From Intoshia linei (Eukaryota > Orthonectida > Rhopaluridae), in the NCBI GenBank assembly GCA_001642005.1, contig LWCA01000191.1, positions 1 through 42,025 on the forward strand: a stretch of DNA of 42,025 nucleotides. Direction: 5' to 3'. Each line of letters opens with the position of its first letter. The first letter of the stretch is position 1. The notes beneath the pieces were generated by a model. That model made no database searches. It was not told where the DNA came from and worked only from the letters and a program-made list of their open reading frames with translations. Both the position numbers and the translations under genes were made by a program. Below, piece by piece: positions 1 through 11,079 of this stretch.

Positions 1-180
1 TAAATTTAAAAAAAAATATATCTTCAGGGCCAAAACCACAAATTACCTTTTTTTAAATGAAAACAGGCCTAGAATTTAAAAAAAATTACAGGCAGTAGTT
101 GTATATTGTTGAAATATGCACACAAAAAATTTCAATCTGAATAATTGGATTAACGTAGAAAATAAAAATTAATTATTTTT
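1..180 (+). repeat. Dispersed repeat A, copy 1 (partial)
   Basis: AT-rich stretch with the phrases TATCTTCAGGGC, CAAAACC and TTTCAATCTGAATAA, which recur at 3360-3490 and, reverse-complemented, at 11195-11330. It is cut by the window edge. It lies in the intron before the exon that starts at 188. No coding potential seen. Confidence 0.6.
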
Positions 181-187
181 AAAATAG

Positions 188-479
188 GATATGCGATGGT
201 TCCACATTAAAATTAATAGAACGATGTACATTACGAGACAATAACCAAATCTTGCCATTATTCAAAATTTTCCTAATGATACTTCTAAAAGAGGACATGG
301 ACCACATAAAAAAGTATACAGAGTCTGAAGAATACATAACATTTGTAAAACAAAATACAAAACAAAAAATCACATCAAAATACTATAAAAATTTTTTCAA
401 AATATTAAAAAGCCTAAACATTCCAATATCTCATGCAATGATTCGATTTATCCGAGAAATTCATTTTAGCGAAACATGA
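188..479 (+). CDS. Last exon of an unrecognised gene (5' part outside the window)
   Basis: An open frame follows a 3' splice site (TTTTTAAAATAG ending at 187) and begins with one base of a split codon, then ICDGSTLKLIERC, and runs to a TGA at 477-479. It encodes about 96 residues, hydrophobic in the middle (LPLFKIFLMILL), then charged and helical, ending IREIHFSET. An in-frame ATG at 252 exists, but the frame stays open back to the splice site, so a terminal exon is the better reading. An AATAAA lies at 509-514. The gene converges on NRBP (stop at 569). I do not recognise the family. Confidence 0.5.
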
Positions 480-568
480 CAAAAATGAATGTAAAGTTAA
501 AAATTAAAAATAAAAAAGTTTTAAATATAAACAAAACAAGTAAAATAAATTAAAACCAAATGAGGATT

Positions 569-2233
569 CTAGTTTCTAAAATGTGGCGTAGTAAGATCCC
601 ATGGCTGTGTCAATTTTTTGAGGCATTCATCCAAATTTTGAGAAATTTGATCAACATCATTATCATTAATAAATCCTAATTGAACCAGTTCTAATGCTAA
701 AGTTCTACCTGAAGCATCAGGATGTAATTGTGAGTGTAATAAACGATGTATTTTGTCTTGCATTTCAAATACAACAATAATTTCCCAATCATTTTTATCG
801 TTTTGAAATAATTTAACAGAATAAAGAGATGAATGGCGTGTTTCGGCGTCGTAGCGAATAACCCCCTTTTTATTATTAACAATTGCACATGTTGATATGG
901 GGGCAAAAGCTGTAAGAGGATAATAACCTTGCTTGACGCTTTGAACAAATTTATTGAGAGAATGTGCATTATTTCGATCGTCAACTTTAGATTTTGAATC
1001 TGGTAGTATTTTGCTGATACGCTCCTTAAGTTGAGCGATAGATTCATTTTTTTTAAAAATAAATTTTTCAATTTTTACAAAAGTGGGAGTAATGTCATCT
1101 AAATCCGTAGTGTAATTGACGTATGCATGAGCCGTCAACAATTTAAGAGAATGGATTTCTCGGATTGCTTTATGATTTAACAATTTTCGAGCAGTAGATC
1201 GTTTGGTGGAATTTTTGATACAACAATTGATGAAATGATGTTGTGTTTTGTCTTGAATAGTATCCAAGGTGGAATGGATCAATTCAAAGTCTGATTTGAT
1301 GATTAAATTTAGAGCGTCCGCTTCCGACATGATTGAAGTCAATGATGCCAATTCTTTGCCCAAGGAAGGTAGATTGTCAGTTTTTTCTACAGTGTTTGCT
1401 GGGGAAGAATTTTTGGATGAATTTGAAACATTGGCACTAATAATTCTATTTAAATAATCTTTGGGTCTAATTAAATCATTTCTAGCAATTTCAAGAGATA
1501 TTATGCCAAATGAATAAATATCAGACAAGTGTGATTTTTGTTTGGTTTTTAAAGCTACTTCGGGGTCGGTATATAATTTATATTTTTGTTTAACAACCTC
1601 TAAAATTCTAATTTCTTCACCTTCACTGGTAGCGTCAATTCGTTTGAATCCGTTAAGTTTATCAAGATTAACACATCCAATTTTAATTAGTCCGTTGTAA
1701 TGAAAAAAGATTGAATCTTGCGAAAGGTGGCCATGGATAAGTTTTTGTGGGTGATTGTACATGTAGTTTAGAGCAGAGAGTAATTGAGAGTTCCATCTGC
1801 ACCAAGAATAGTTAAATGTGTTGTTTTCATCAGAACGATTGCGTCTTTCAATTAATAGCTGTTTTAATGATCCGCATGTCATGTACTCTGTAATGAAAAT
1901 TACTTTTCCGTTTTGATTTTTACTGGGTTCTATTACCCAATGATTGTACAATCCAATTATGTTGGGATGGCGAACTTCCAATAATGCGTCAAAATAACTT
2001 TTGTTTTGTCTGTATTTATTTAATCGATTGTTTTTTTCTGTTAGCGCAATTTCATGCCAAACTACTTCTACACCGTCTTCAGAATCCATTGCTAGCGAAA
2101 CAGTGTCACATCCCGGTATCGTTCGCTGTTCCAAAATAACTTTACGTTTTTTGTATCGACCGCACGGACTCGTTTCCACAATTTCCGTTGAATCACTATC
2201 ACTTGTGTCACCTTTCCATTTTTCCGCGACCAT
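569..2233 (-). CDS. NRBP1: Nuclear receptor-binding protein (NRBP1/2) pseudokinase
   Basis: Complete single-exon frame of 554 codons. Landmarks shared with the NRBP family: SPCGRYKKR and GVEVVWHE before the kinase fold, ITEYMTCGSLKQLL around the hinge (residues ~115-130), HGHLSQDSIFFHYNGLIKIG in place of the catalytic loop, SDIYSFG, and a C-terminal part with GYYPLTAF and LALELVQLGFI. The catalytic HRD is replaced by HGH and no DFG is present, as expected for this pseudokinase family. NRBPs are scaffolds in ER-Golgi trafficking and in ubiquitin-ligase adaptor complexes (family knowledge). Residues ~270-320 contain a Ser/Asn-rich insertion. The lack of introns is notable beside intron-rich neighbours. 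NRBP1 and NRBP2 cannot be told apart here. Confidence 0.93.
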   Translation of the reverse strand: MVAEKWKGDTSDSDSTEIVETSPCGRYKKRKVILEQRTIPGCDTVSLAMDSEDGVEVVWHEIALTEKNNRLNKYRQNKSYFDALLEVRHPNIIGLYNHWVIEPSKNQNGKVIFITEYMTCGSLKQLLIERRNRSDENNTFNYSWCRWNSQLLSALNYMYNHPQKLIHGHLSQDSIFFHYNGLIKIGCVNLDKLNGFKRIDATSEGEEIRILEVVKQKYKLYTDPEVALKTKQKSHLSDIYSFGIISLEIARNDLIRPKDYLNRIISANVSNSSKNSSPANTVEKTDNLPSLGKELASLTSIMSEADALNLIIKSDFELIHSTLDTIQDKTQHHFINCCIKNSTKRSTARKLLNHKAIREIHSLKLLTAHAYVNYTTDLDDITPTFVKIEKFIFKKNESIAQLKERISKILPDSKSKVDDRNNAHSLNKFVQSVKQGYYPLTAFAPISTCAIVNNKKGVIRYDAETRHSSLYSVKLFQNDKNDWEIIVVFEMQDKIHRLLHSQLHPDASGRTLALELVQLGFINDNDVDQISQNLDECLKKLTQPWDLTTPHFRN

Positions 2234-3067
2234 ATTGTATCAAACGGATTTAAAATTTGTAAAAATTTTTTCCATAAACATGATTTGTGTACAATTGTAG
2301 TTTACTACTAGTTTTCGTATTAAAGTAATTTAATGACATTTGTCGTTCAATAAATGGTTTTTTAGATTAACTATTCAGTTTTCAAATTGTCATAGTAAAG
2401 TTTTAATTTCAAGCCATTCTACAAAATTGATAATAAGCCAATTATATGCAAAATTACGGCTTGTCGGTTGGTAACTCAATATTTTGTATAATTAATCTTT
2501 TAATTAAATATTTAAACAGCTTTTTGATACATTTAACTCTTATAAAATGTATTTTGTAACAATGGTTTTTGTTGCATGTAAATATTTATTAATCTCAATG
2601 GAAACATACCATTTATTTGAATTGCGAAGATATCTTATATGTAGAGTATTATATGAAGATATATGTTTAAGTTTGTCAATTTTGAAGGGTGTTTAAATAT
2701 TTAATTTAATATAGATGTTTGGTCAATAAAATTTAGCAATTTTATGTAAATGACATAAAATTAAATAGTAGATTCAAGGTTATTTATCAGTGTTTTCAAT
2801 TTGGTTCAAGTAATGGTAAATGCGATTAGGAGTCGCAAGATGTTACATTTATAAAGTAATATCCTGGATAAGCTCTATTTTTCAAGAAAATAACGATAAA
2901 AGTCAATTTTTCCCTGAAGGCTGGAAATGATATTTTTTATTAAATTTTAATGGTTGGATAAAAATAAAATTTTTTAAATAATAATGTAGCGGTGGTTAAA
3001 GATTTGGGATAAAATACATCCAGAAACTCTGTAATAAAAATGTAAAAATATAAAAATAAAATTAATA
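2234..3067. other. Intergenic, upstream of NRBP, no gene seen
   Basis: AT-rich sequence with no long frame, no splice-linked exon series and no convincing transposon terminus. It must hold the NRBP promoter, but no specific element is recognisable. Confidence 0.5.
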
Positions 3068-3685
3068 AATCCTTACTTATATAATATGCTACGCGATTTT
3101 TGTTTTTGTGTCTGTGTGTGATGCTTTATTTCAATAACTACTCGTCTTAGAATTTTATAAAGTCCACATTTCAATTAGTTTTTTCCGGGGGTGTTCGCAA
3201 AATAAATTTCAACCTCCCAAACTCATATCTTATGGGTCAAAAACCTTAATTGTCCTTTTTTTGTGAAAATCAACAAGTTAGAGAATTTAAAAAAATATAT
3301 AAGCTGATGCGGATTTTAAAATCATAAACATTATGATAAATTTAAATTTAAAAAAATTCTATCTTCAGGGCTAAAACCCCAATTACCCTTCTTTTTTAAT
3401 GAAAACAGCCCTAGAATTTCAAAAAATTTACAGGTGATAGAGGTGTATCATTTTTAACACACATTAAAAATTTCAATCCGAATAAGTAACGACTTCACGG
3501 TCAAAAAAGCATTTTAGTATTCATATATTTTATTTCCGAAATATTTTATTAAAACAAAAAATGTGAAATATTGAGTCCGAAAATTAAAAAAAAGGAAGGG
3601 AATTTGGGGTTTTGGCCATGAAAAAATAATTTTTTTAAATTTAAATTTAGATTTAGATTTAAATTTTTTTTAGATATTAATTTAG
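3068..3685 (+). repeat. Dispersed repeat A, longest copy
   Basis: Starts ATCCTTACTTATATAATATG at 3069 and contains TTTTATAAAGTCCACATTTC, TTTTTTCCGGGGGTG, AACCTCCCAAACTCA and CTTCAGGGCTAAAACCCC. Pieces recur at 1-180, 9420-9600, 11080-11450 (reverse) and 26240-26363 (reverse). The part at 3340-3420 is an inverted copy of that at 3585-3655 (…AAAACCCCAATTACCC / GGGAATTTGGGGTTTT…), so the inner part can fold back. No coding capacity; superfamily undetermined. Confidence 0.7.
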
Positions 3686-3689
3686 AATT

Positions 3690-5230
3690 TAGAATTCATT
3701 CATTCAGGAATCTTTAAAAAAATATAATTGTGATAATTTACCATCAAATAGTCATTCTTACGTAAAAAATATTATTGTGAGATTTGCTGTTGACAAAAAA
3801 GAACAATTACAAAAATATTTTAAAGAGCAAATTGAATTGAGCACTAGGTATTTTCTAACCCTAGATGAGTACACTTCCGTTAAAAACAAACGCTACATAA
3901 ACATTAATGTTCATTAGAAAGCAAAACATTGGTCATTGGGTCTTATGAAATTAAATGGATCAATTTGTAGTACTAAACTGATTGAAATAATTTCTAAAAA
4001 ATTAAAAGAATTCAATATTTATCTAAATAAACACATAGTTGGATGTATCATAAATGGAGCGTTAGTTATGGTTAAATTGGGAAAAGATATTGAACGACTT
4101 CACCAAATCTGTATAGCTCATACAATCCATTTAGCGATAAATGATACATTATACACCTCAAATAATTATAATAATATTTCGAATTCAGATGCTGAAAGTG
4201 AGACATCGATGTAGAAGAATTTGACGATTTCGAATATATTGAAAACATAACTAATAATTATATTATTATACTAAACATAAAAAAATTATAGATAAAGTAA
4301 GACCAATTAGTAAAATTTTTAGAAAATCCTCGATTAAAAACGAAAAATTGCAAGATTTCGTGTATGGCGAATTTGGTAAAAAAATGAATTTATTAATCGA
4401 CATTAAAATTAGATGGAATGGTCTATTACCTATGATAACACGGTTTATAAAACTAAATAATTGTATACATAAAGCTCTCAGAGGAATTGGATCAACGTAT
4501 ACAATTAACAAAACAGAATTAACTACTTTACAACATCTTATAGATGTTTTAAGTCCTATAGAAGTTGTTACATAAAATATATGTTCTAAAAATATTAATA
4601 TTTTTGATGCGGAATCATCTATGCAATTAATACATCTATTTCCTTAAAATTTTATGACTCTATTTTTAAACGATATACATCACGTATAAGTATAAAAACT
4701 AATTCTATTATATAATATTTACATGATTTTAGAAGTATGATGAATAGTATTTTTCCATTATTGCCTAAAAAAATAATAAGATCAAATATAGAAATAGAAC
4801 TTAAAAGATTGAATATTGACGACAATTTTAGTGAAAAAAACAAACAATTCCGTGAACCCCAAATAGATCATGATATTTTAAATAATGATAATCAATTTCA
4901 ATTTTTAAAAGAATACATGAATCCCATGAATACAAACATCATACCTATCAATAATAACATCAGCAGTGTATTAAAATGTTACGAAATTACACAACTAGAA
5001 CTCAACTTTTAGAATCATTATATAGGTCTATATTGTCTATTTAAGCGACAAAAATCGACAATCTGTGTAAGCAGAAAGAACATTTTCATCAGTTGGTCTA
5101 TTTCTAACTAAAATTAGATCTAGGTTTTCAGATGAAAGTATTGATGCACTATGTTTTTTAATACAATTTTTTAAAGATGTCTAATAAATTTTAACCGGTT
5201 AATTTTTTTCCGGTTATTTGTCATCCCTAG
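3690..5230 (+). mobile_element. Decayed hAT-superfamily transposase and 3' end
   Basis: Broken plus-strand frames read as consecutive parts of a hAT transposase: YFLTLDEYTSVKNKRY (~3850-3900), then HQICIAHTIHLAINDTLY (~4110-4160), WNGLLPMITRFIKLNN (~4415-4460), and the hAT dimerisation motif AERTFSSVGLFLTKIRSRFS near 5070-5130, ending FFKDV and a stop at ~5183. Frameshifts and stops separate the blocks (stop at 3916, another after 4211), so it is dead. The sequence after the frame ends in TTTGTCATCCCTAG (~5217-5230), like a hAT terminal inverted repeat. Repeat A sits where the 5' end should be. Confidence 0.8.
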
Positions 5231-5877
5231 TATTTAATCGCAAAATTATGTTAAAGTTGTAGATAGGGTATATCTTCTCGAATAAATTATCAAATCATTA
5301 CAATCACGGTCAACAATGAATTTCTAAAATTACCTTACGTTAACCTTTAATTTACAATATATAGCTGACTACGAGTAAACTTGTAATTTAAAAAATCTTA
5401 ACATTTTGATTTCATATTGTCAAACCTATTATTTTCCTGATTAATTTTTATCTATAAACCTTATTTACAAATAATAGTGTGTAAATGTTAATAAAATTAC
5501 TAATTTTTCAATTCATAATAGTATTTTTAATAATTGCGACCAGATTTCCACAACATATTATTGCAACACGAATACAGCTGGTGCCATCCCTGTACATTTA
5601 ATTATATATAATTAAACTACTCACAATATATTCTTTCAAAATTTGCATATAAAAATAAACAAAAGTTGATAAAAAATGTTTATATTTTATTTGAATCTCA
5701 CGGACATCCAGGAATATAGTTCTGGACCCCTAGGTGTTCAGAAATCCAACCTGGAACCACTGATCTATGGAATTTAAAAACTGAATCCCATACAATTATG
5801 TATTTGAATTTTTTCGAGTATCTAAATTAATTTAAACAAAACTTTATAAAAATAAAAATTTAATTTTCAAAATTAAA
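5231..5877. other. Intergenic before INTS7, with a hAT-like terminus
   Basis: No gene. CCAACCTGGAACCACTG near 5747-5763 resembles the end of hAT-type non-autonomous elements (GGGAACCACTG). The remainder is AT-rich and should contain the INTS7 promoter; no defined motif is visible. Confidence 0.4.
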
Positions 5878-8800
5878 ATGAACAAATTTTCGACAAAAAT
5901 TTGCGATAAGACGGAAGCAATAAATATTTTAAACAAACTGGACAACTTGTTGCGAATAAACGCACAAGACCGAATAAACACTGTAGGTAAATTTTCCAAA
6001 CTATTTGAATCATTTCCATTTCCCCTAATAATCAATACTGGATTTTTGAAACTATCAGATTTATACACTGTATCAAACTATCAAGTAAGACTGTCAATAT
6101 ACGAAGTAATTTCAAAAAGTAGAAATTACATTGGAATGATAAGTAACCGTAGAATGTTTATCGAGTCAATTTACGGAGTTTTATATAGCAATGATTTGGA
6201 ATCTAAAAGTTTAACATTGAGATTATTTGGAGTGGTAGCAAAATTAGTTGTAACTCAAAACGACGAAGAATGTACAAAAATGTTGACAATGATTGAAAGA
6301 GATCCAGATTTTTGTAAAATTCGTATGAGTAGTTTATCCAAAATGCCAGTTAAAATTAAAGAAAACGTTGTAGCCGGAAACAGCGAAAAAGTTTTTTATT
6401 TTATCAAAAATGTTATTCATTATTTTGATAAAAATGCCTTTATTTTACAATCTGCTTTGGAAGCATCAATATATTATGTGGGTTTATCGTCATTATTTTG
6501 TGACATGATTGCTAACGATTTGGTGGATATTATTGTTGATAAATTTATTAAAAGGGAAAATGTAAACATGTTGAATTCTTGCGTTGTAATTTCGTATATT
6601 TTGAAATTTTCAGTTTGTAATAAAATTAATTGTGAAAATGGGTCTTTTGGGTACAGGATATTGGATCTTTTGAAAGCTATTTTTGCAAACATGTTGCCGG
6701 AGGCTTTGGTGGAGCATGATTTATGTAATAGGCTTTATGATTTGTATCGTGAGATTGATATGTCGTTTAATTTGCCAGTTAAATTGTTTTTGATCGATGT
6801 TACTACTTTTATTGCAAATAATACTCAAATTAATACTATGGGTCATTTTCAAAAGTTAATGTCCATTTTAATGGAATGGGGTGGAAAATTGGACATTGAA
6901 ACTTATGCTATTTTGCTAGCTTTGTTTAATTCATTGTATTTGCTTATTGAAGGAGGTATTTTGCTCGAATCGGAGCATTTTAGGCAAATTTTTCAACTTG
7001 GTAAACGTTTATTTGGAGTTTATTATTCATTGATTGAAATCAGTGGTATTTATGCCACAAAATGCACCCATATAATACAGCTATGGTTCAATTGTATTAT
7101 TATTTTGGTAAATTCTGTAATTTACATTAAACCATTTGTTAATTTGATTATTCTCGAAAATGAAGATTTTGAAAAGTGTCAAAAGGATGCACAGTTTCAA
7201 ATTAACTGGTTAAGGTTGAAATTGATTTATTTTAATCATTTGTTTACCGATAAAATTAATTTAAACTATGAAAAACTTAGTTTAAAAGAAATGCCTTTGG
7301 AATTACCATTTATTGGTAATATTGACGAATTTTATGATGAAGTACGCTCTGTAATTTTTAGACCTTACGAATATCAAAATAATTTCAATAAACGTCTGAA
7401 ACACTTTTATCAGTTGTTATTTCGATATATTGAGAACATTGAAGACAAACCTTTTGTTTTAAACTTTTTTTTTTACTCTTTTTGGTTTACTTGTGCCAAG
7501 TTTTCGAAAAATGAATTACACTACAAATATATTAAGATTATGCTCCCAATTTTAGTCTATTTTTCAAGACGATTCACTTTACCCCAACAATTCACACATG
7601 AATCTGAAACTATGCAAATATTTTTGAATTTAAAAGAGGCTCTATTGAGTCTAAATGCACACAGTCACATCAGAGTACTTTTTAAACTATGGTGTCTCTT
7701 TAAATTACAAAAACAATCCAAATTGAACTGTATAAATCTTATTTCAACTCAAAATGAGTTGAAAAATGAAAATGTTGTTTTTTTTATAAATTTGGGCATA
7801 GATGCCATTTGTACCATGCAATATGATTCTGCTGTACAGTTTTTTGCATTGACTGAAAAAATTTTGATCAAAGAAAATTTTTATTTCAATTTAAAGCTAT
7901 TTAACATTTACCTCAAAGCTTTAAAAGCACTTTCTCATCAAGAATATATTGTATCAAGTCAATTCTTTGATTATTCATCTAATCAACAGGTTTGTTCACT
8001 TGAAGGGTACACCAACTTTTTGGAAACCATTTCTCACGTTTTAATTCAAGATTCAACTTCAAATTTATACCTTTTAAAGAAATTTGTCGAATTAAGATAT
8101 GAAATGCACAAAATTGTACAAAGTCTACTAAATATCAATAAACACCCCCTTTTAATATCAATTCAAGAAATATTATTCAATTTGTACCGTATTTTCGATG
8201 AAACAAATTTTAATAATGAAGGAAATGAAAAAGCTGTGGGATTGAATGATGGTTTAGAAAATATTGAAAAATTCATCAAATTTGATAATTTTGATCAACA
8301 AATTAAAGAAATTGTTGACATTAATTGTTTTATTGCCCTCAATGATATTTGTCAGTCTTTTGTTGCAATTATTGTTCGACTAAAATTCGAAACTTTAATT
8401 CTCAAATGGTCGGAATTACTCTTATGGACAAATGTAGATTGTGTTTTTAAGGAATCCATCTCATTTCACATTGAAATTTGCAGACTTTTGGTCAATTTAA
8501 TCAACTGTTTATTCACATCAAATGACGTAAATTTCAAAAAATTCAACTGTACTGCATTTTCTAAAAATGGTAACGTTATATTCAACAAAATTACAGAAAA
8601 ATTGAAACGTACGACAAATATGGTGACATTTTTTGCTCAATCCAAGTATAGCATCATTTTCAAATGTAGCATTTTATTTTACATTTTAAAAAAAATTTGT
8701 CAATTGGACACGTGTTATTCTTTTTCATTTTTTGACACTTATAATGAAGCTAATCAATTGGCGAGTCTAGTTCTCACTCCGTCAACTTGTCCCTCTGTTA

Positions 8801-9336
8801 ATATAAATGAAATGTTTGCTCTGAAAGTTGAAGGAGTTTTTAAAAATAGACAAAATTTGGATAATGATATTAAAATTTTCAATGTAAATAAAAATTGTAT
8901 TCATAATGATATGTGTAAAAATTATCAAAAATTTTCCAATCATGTTACATTTTTACCAAGATTAAATTTTGTTGATTCAAATTCAATCAACCCCAAAAAT
9001 GTTTATATTTTAATTAGTCTCATTGAAGTTCAACCTGATGTACATAGAATTGATAAAAAAAAATGTACAAAGTATAAGAGAATTAACGTTTTGAAAACTA
9101 TTTCTGATAAGGTTTTTGTCAAGGATAATTACTTTGTGTGTGAATTTTTACTCACTTTTCCTAAATTGGCTACTTATGAAATTGATGTCAATGTTCAACT
9201 TGATTCTTTACCGCAGAGTAAGGGTGCTAAATCAAATTTTCAAAAGTTGAGATCTTTGAATGATGAAAAACAAGAATTTTCCAATCTAAATCTCATTAAA
9301 AAGAAATGTTCCATGATTGTTAATGTTGGGTTGTAA
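5878..9336 (+). CDS. INTS7: Integrator complex subunit 7
   Basis: Single-exon frame of 1152 codons. The N-terminus follows the INTS7 pattern: KFSKLFESFPFPLIINTGFL (residues ~40-60), KLSDLY, then VRLSIYEV and YGVLYSNDLESKSLTLRLFG (~100-120). This is the start of the armadillo/HEAT-like helical repeats that make up most of the protein. The C-terminus keeps ISLIEVQP and DNYFVCEFLLTFP, matching the conserved end of the family. INTS7 is a structural subunit of the nuclear Integrator complex, which cleaves snRNA and paused mRNA transcripts. It is longer than the human protein as I remember it (about 960 residues). The ATG at 5878 is the first in frame after an AT-rich leader. The absence of introns in a 3.5-kb frame is unusual here. 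Confidence 0.88.
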   Translation: MNKFSTKICDKTEAINILNKLDNLLRINAQDRINTVGKFSKLFESFPFPLIINTGFLKLSDLYTVSNYQVRLSIYEVISKSRNYIGMISNRRMFIESIYGVLYSNDLESKSLTLRLFGVVAKLVVTQNDEECTKMLTMIERDPDFCKIRMSSLSKMPVKIKENVVAGNSEKVFYFIKNVIHYFDKNAFILQSALEASIYYVGLSSLFCDMIANDLVDIIVDKFIKRENVNMLNSCVVISYILKFSVCNKINCENGSFGYRILDLLKAIFANMLPEALVEHDLCNRLYDLYREIDMSFNLPVKLFLIDVTTFIANNTQINTMGHFQKLMSILMEWGGKLDIETYAILLALFNSLYLLIEGGILLESEHFRQIFQLGKRLFGVYYSLIEISGIYATKCTHIIQLWFNCIIILVNSVIYIKPFVNLIILENEDFEKCQKDAQFQINWLRLKLIYFNHLFTDKINLNYEKLSLKEMPLELPFIGNIDEFYDEVRSVIFRPYEYQNNFNKRLKHFYQLLFRYIENIEDKPFVLNFFFYSFWFTCAKFSKNELHYKYIKIMLPILVYFSRRFTLPQQFTHESETMQIFLNLKEALLSLNAHSHIRVLFKLWCLFKLQKQSKLNCINLISTQNELKNENVVFFINLGIDAICTMQYDSAVQFFALTEKILIKENFYFNLKLFNIYLKALKALSHQEYIVSSQFFDYSSNQQVCSLEGYTNFLETISHVLIQDSTSNLYLLKKFVELRYEMHKIVQSLLNINKHPLLISIQEILFNLYRIFDETNFNNEGNEKAVGLNDGLENIEKFIKFDNFDQQIKEIVDINCFIALNDICQSFVAIIVRLKFETLILKWSELLLWTNVDCVFKESISFHIEICRLLVNLINCLFTSNDVNFKKFNCTAFSKNGNVIFNKITEKLKRTTNMVTFFAQSKYSIIFKCSILFYILKKICQLDTCYSFSFFDTYNEANQLASLVLTPSTCPSVNINEMFALKVEGVFKNRQNLDNDIKIFNVNKNCIHNDMCKNYQKFSNHVTFLPRLNFVDSNSINPKNVYILISLIEVQPDVHRIDKKKCTKYKRINVLKTISDKVFVKDNYFVCEFLLTFPKLATYEIDVNVQLDSLPQSKGAKSNFQKLRSLNDEKQEFSNLNLIKKKCSMIVNVGL

Positions 9337-9419
9337 ATGCTTTTTAGAGTACATTTTTATTTTAGTATTGTGTTGATTAAGTTTTTAATTAATTTAATAA
9401 TTACATTTGAAAAATAACA

Positions 9420-9600
9420 TTTTTAGAATTTTATAAGGTCCATATTTTTATTACAGTTTTTTCCGGGTGTGAAAGCAAAATAAATTTCAACCTCCCAGAC
9501 TCACATTTACGGGTAAAAAACCCCAATTGTTTTTTTTTAAATCAAATGAGTTAAAGAATTTAAAAAAATATATACTCTGATACAATCCAACTAAATGCAA
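9420..9600 (+). repeat. Dispersed repeat A, copy 3 (5' half)
   Basis: TTAGAATTTTATAAGGTCCA, TTTTTTCCGGGTGTGAAAGC, AACCTCCCAGACTCAC and ACCCCAATTG match the 3140-3290 part of the long copy in the same orientation. It begins about 80 bases after the INTS7 stop and may lie in its 3' untranslated region. Confidence 0.65.
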
Positions 9601-9792
9601 TCTAATGATTAGAATAGTTTTATTAAAAGAGTTAAAACTAAATTTAAATAAAATTTTTATGATAAATAGCCTTGAAATCGAGAAGATTGATTCATTTAAT
9701 TTTATTAAAAATTATAAACTTCGAATAAAACTGAAAGAAAATGCAAAACCAATGTGATTTAAGAAGAACGGCAACAATGTTACACACGGCTA

Positions 9793-9890
9793 TTAACCCT
9801 TTCAATGTCTGTATTCTATACTATACACATCAATTTCACTTCACACGTCTGTGTATTCTATGATATACACAGCATAATTTTGAAAACTTT
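9793..9890 (+). mobile_element. piggyBac-like element terminus
   Basis: TTAA at 9793-9796 followed by CCCTTTCAATGTCTG. About 50 bases in lies a palindromic block CTGTGTAT-N8-ATACACAG (9848-9875 region). The same arrangement reads inward from the TTAA at 17827-17830 on the other strand, and TTAACCCTTTCA recurs at 18838. A TTAA target and CCC start are typical of piggyBac. The other end of this copy was not found. Confidence 0.55.
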
Positions 9891-9959
9891 AATTTTTTTA
9901 TTTTCATACATATTCACATAGGTAATTTTAAAATAATACAAGTTTCAATTAATGCATAA

Positions 9960-10935
9960 ATTCCAAACGTGTGGTGATGCATCATAAAATAGTATCAGAC
10001 AGTGAAATGGTTAAGAATAAATTAGATGAACTTGTTAATACTGATATAATTGAACCCATCGAGAGTAGCCGCTGGACTAGCGCATTTGTATCTGTATCAA
10101 AAAGAAACGGTGATGTTAGAATATGTATTGATATGCGAACTGTGAATAAACAAATTGAAATTGATACTTTCCCGTTATTAACTACAGAAGAAATTTTTAA
10201 TAGTACTAATGGTGCTGTTCTGTTCTCCAAAATTGATTTGAAACAAGCCTATCATCAGGTAGAATTAGACGAATTATCAAGACTATTAACAGCGTTTATA
10301 ACTGAATTTGGACTTTATCAATATAAAAGAGTTCTATTTGGTCTTGCATCAGCCCCATCCTATTTTCAAAAATTGATGTCAATTATTTTGAAGGATATTA
10401 AAAATGTAGTTTGAATGCTTGACGATATAATTTAATATGGAAAAACTTGGGTTGAACATGCCGATAGCCTTGATAAAGTATTAAAAAATTAAAAGAGTAT
10501 AACATTACTTTGTCTACAGAAAAATGTGAAATTCGATAATACCATAGAATATTGATACCATACGAACATTGTCACAAAGAGATCCAGAAATTGCAAATGT
10601 GGTGAATTTTCTCAGTAACTCTCACCTCATTGATCAATTAATACTACAGTGCGCGACACTTGAATAGGGACTAAAGAAAAGCCGGAACTTAAATTCATCA
10701 AAGCTCAAACAAGCGAAAATGCGATTAAATTTTTACGTGAAATCTTCGCTCGTGAAGGACTTCCACATAAAAATAATAACGGATAACGGTGTTTAATTAA
10801 CATCAAATGAATTTGAATTTTTTTTAAAAAAATTACAAATAAAACATACTGAAACAGCAAATTATCACCCGCAATCTAATGGCCAAACTGAGCGATTTAA
10901 TAAGACACTAAACCAAGATTAAAAAAGCTGTAAAG
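9960..10935 (+). mobile_element. Ty3/gypsy retrotransposon remnant (RT and integrase pieces)
   Basis: An open piece at 9971-10414 (147 codons) carries reverse-transcriptase signatures: GDVRICIDMRTVNK, LFSKIDLKQAYHQVELDE, YKRVLFGLASAPSYFQKLM. Just past a stop, the remains of the DD active-site box read LDDI. Further on, 10750-10915 reads as integrase core: LPHKIITDNGV, then NYHPQSNGQTERFNKTLNQD. The stretch between (RNase H and the first part of integrase) is largely missing and stops interrupt both parts. No LTRs recognised. It is inactive. A Tc1-like end (TA then CAGTGCGCGACA) starts at 10647 inside it. Confidence 0.85.
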
Positions 10936-11079
10936 GAAGACATAAATATAACAAATTCTTTGAATGATATAATTTTCGATTATTAAAAATTATTTTTCAT
11001 CGGGAATGCATTCATTTCTGGGGTTGAATTTTTGTATTTATATCAACTGGATCTCTAAGAAGCTCTATCAGAATAATCT

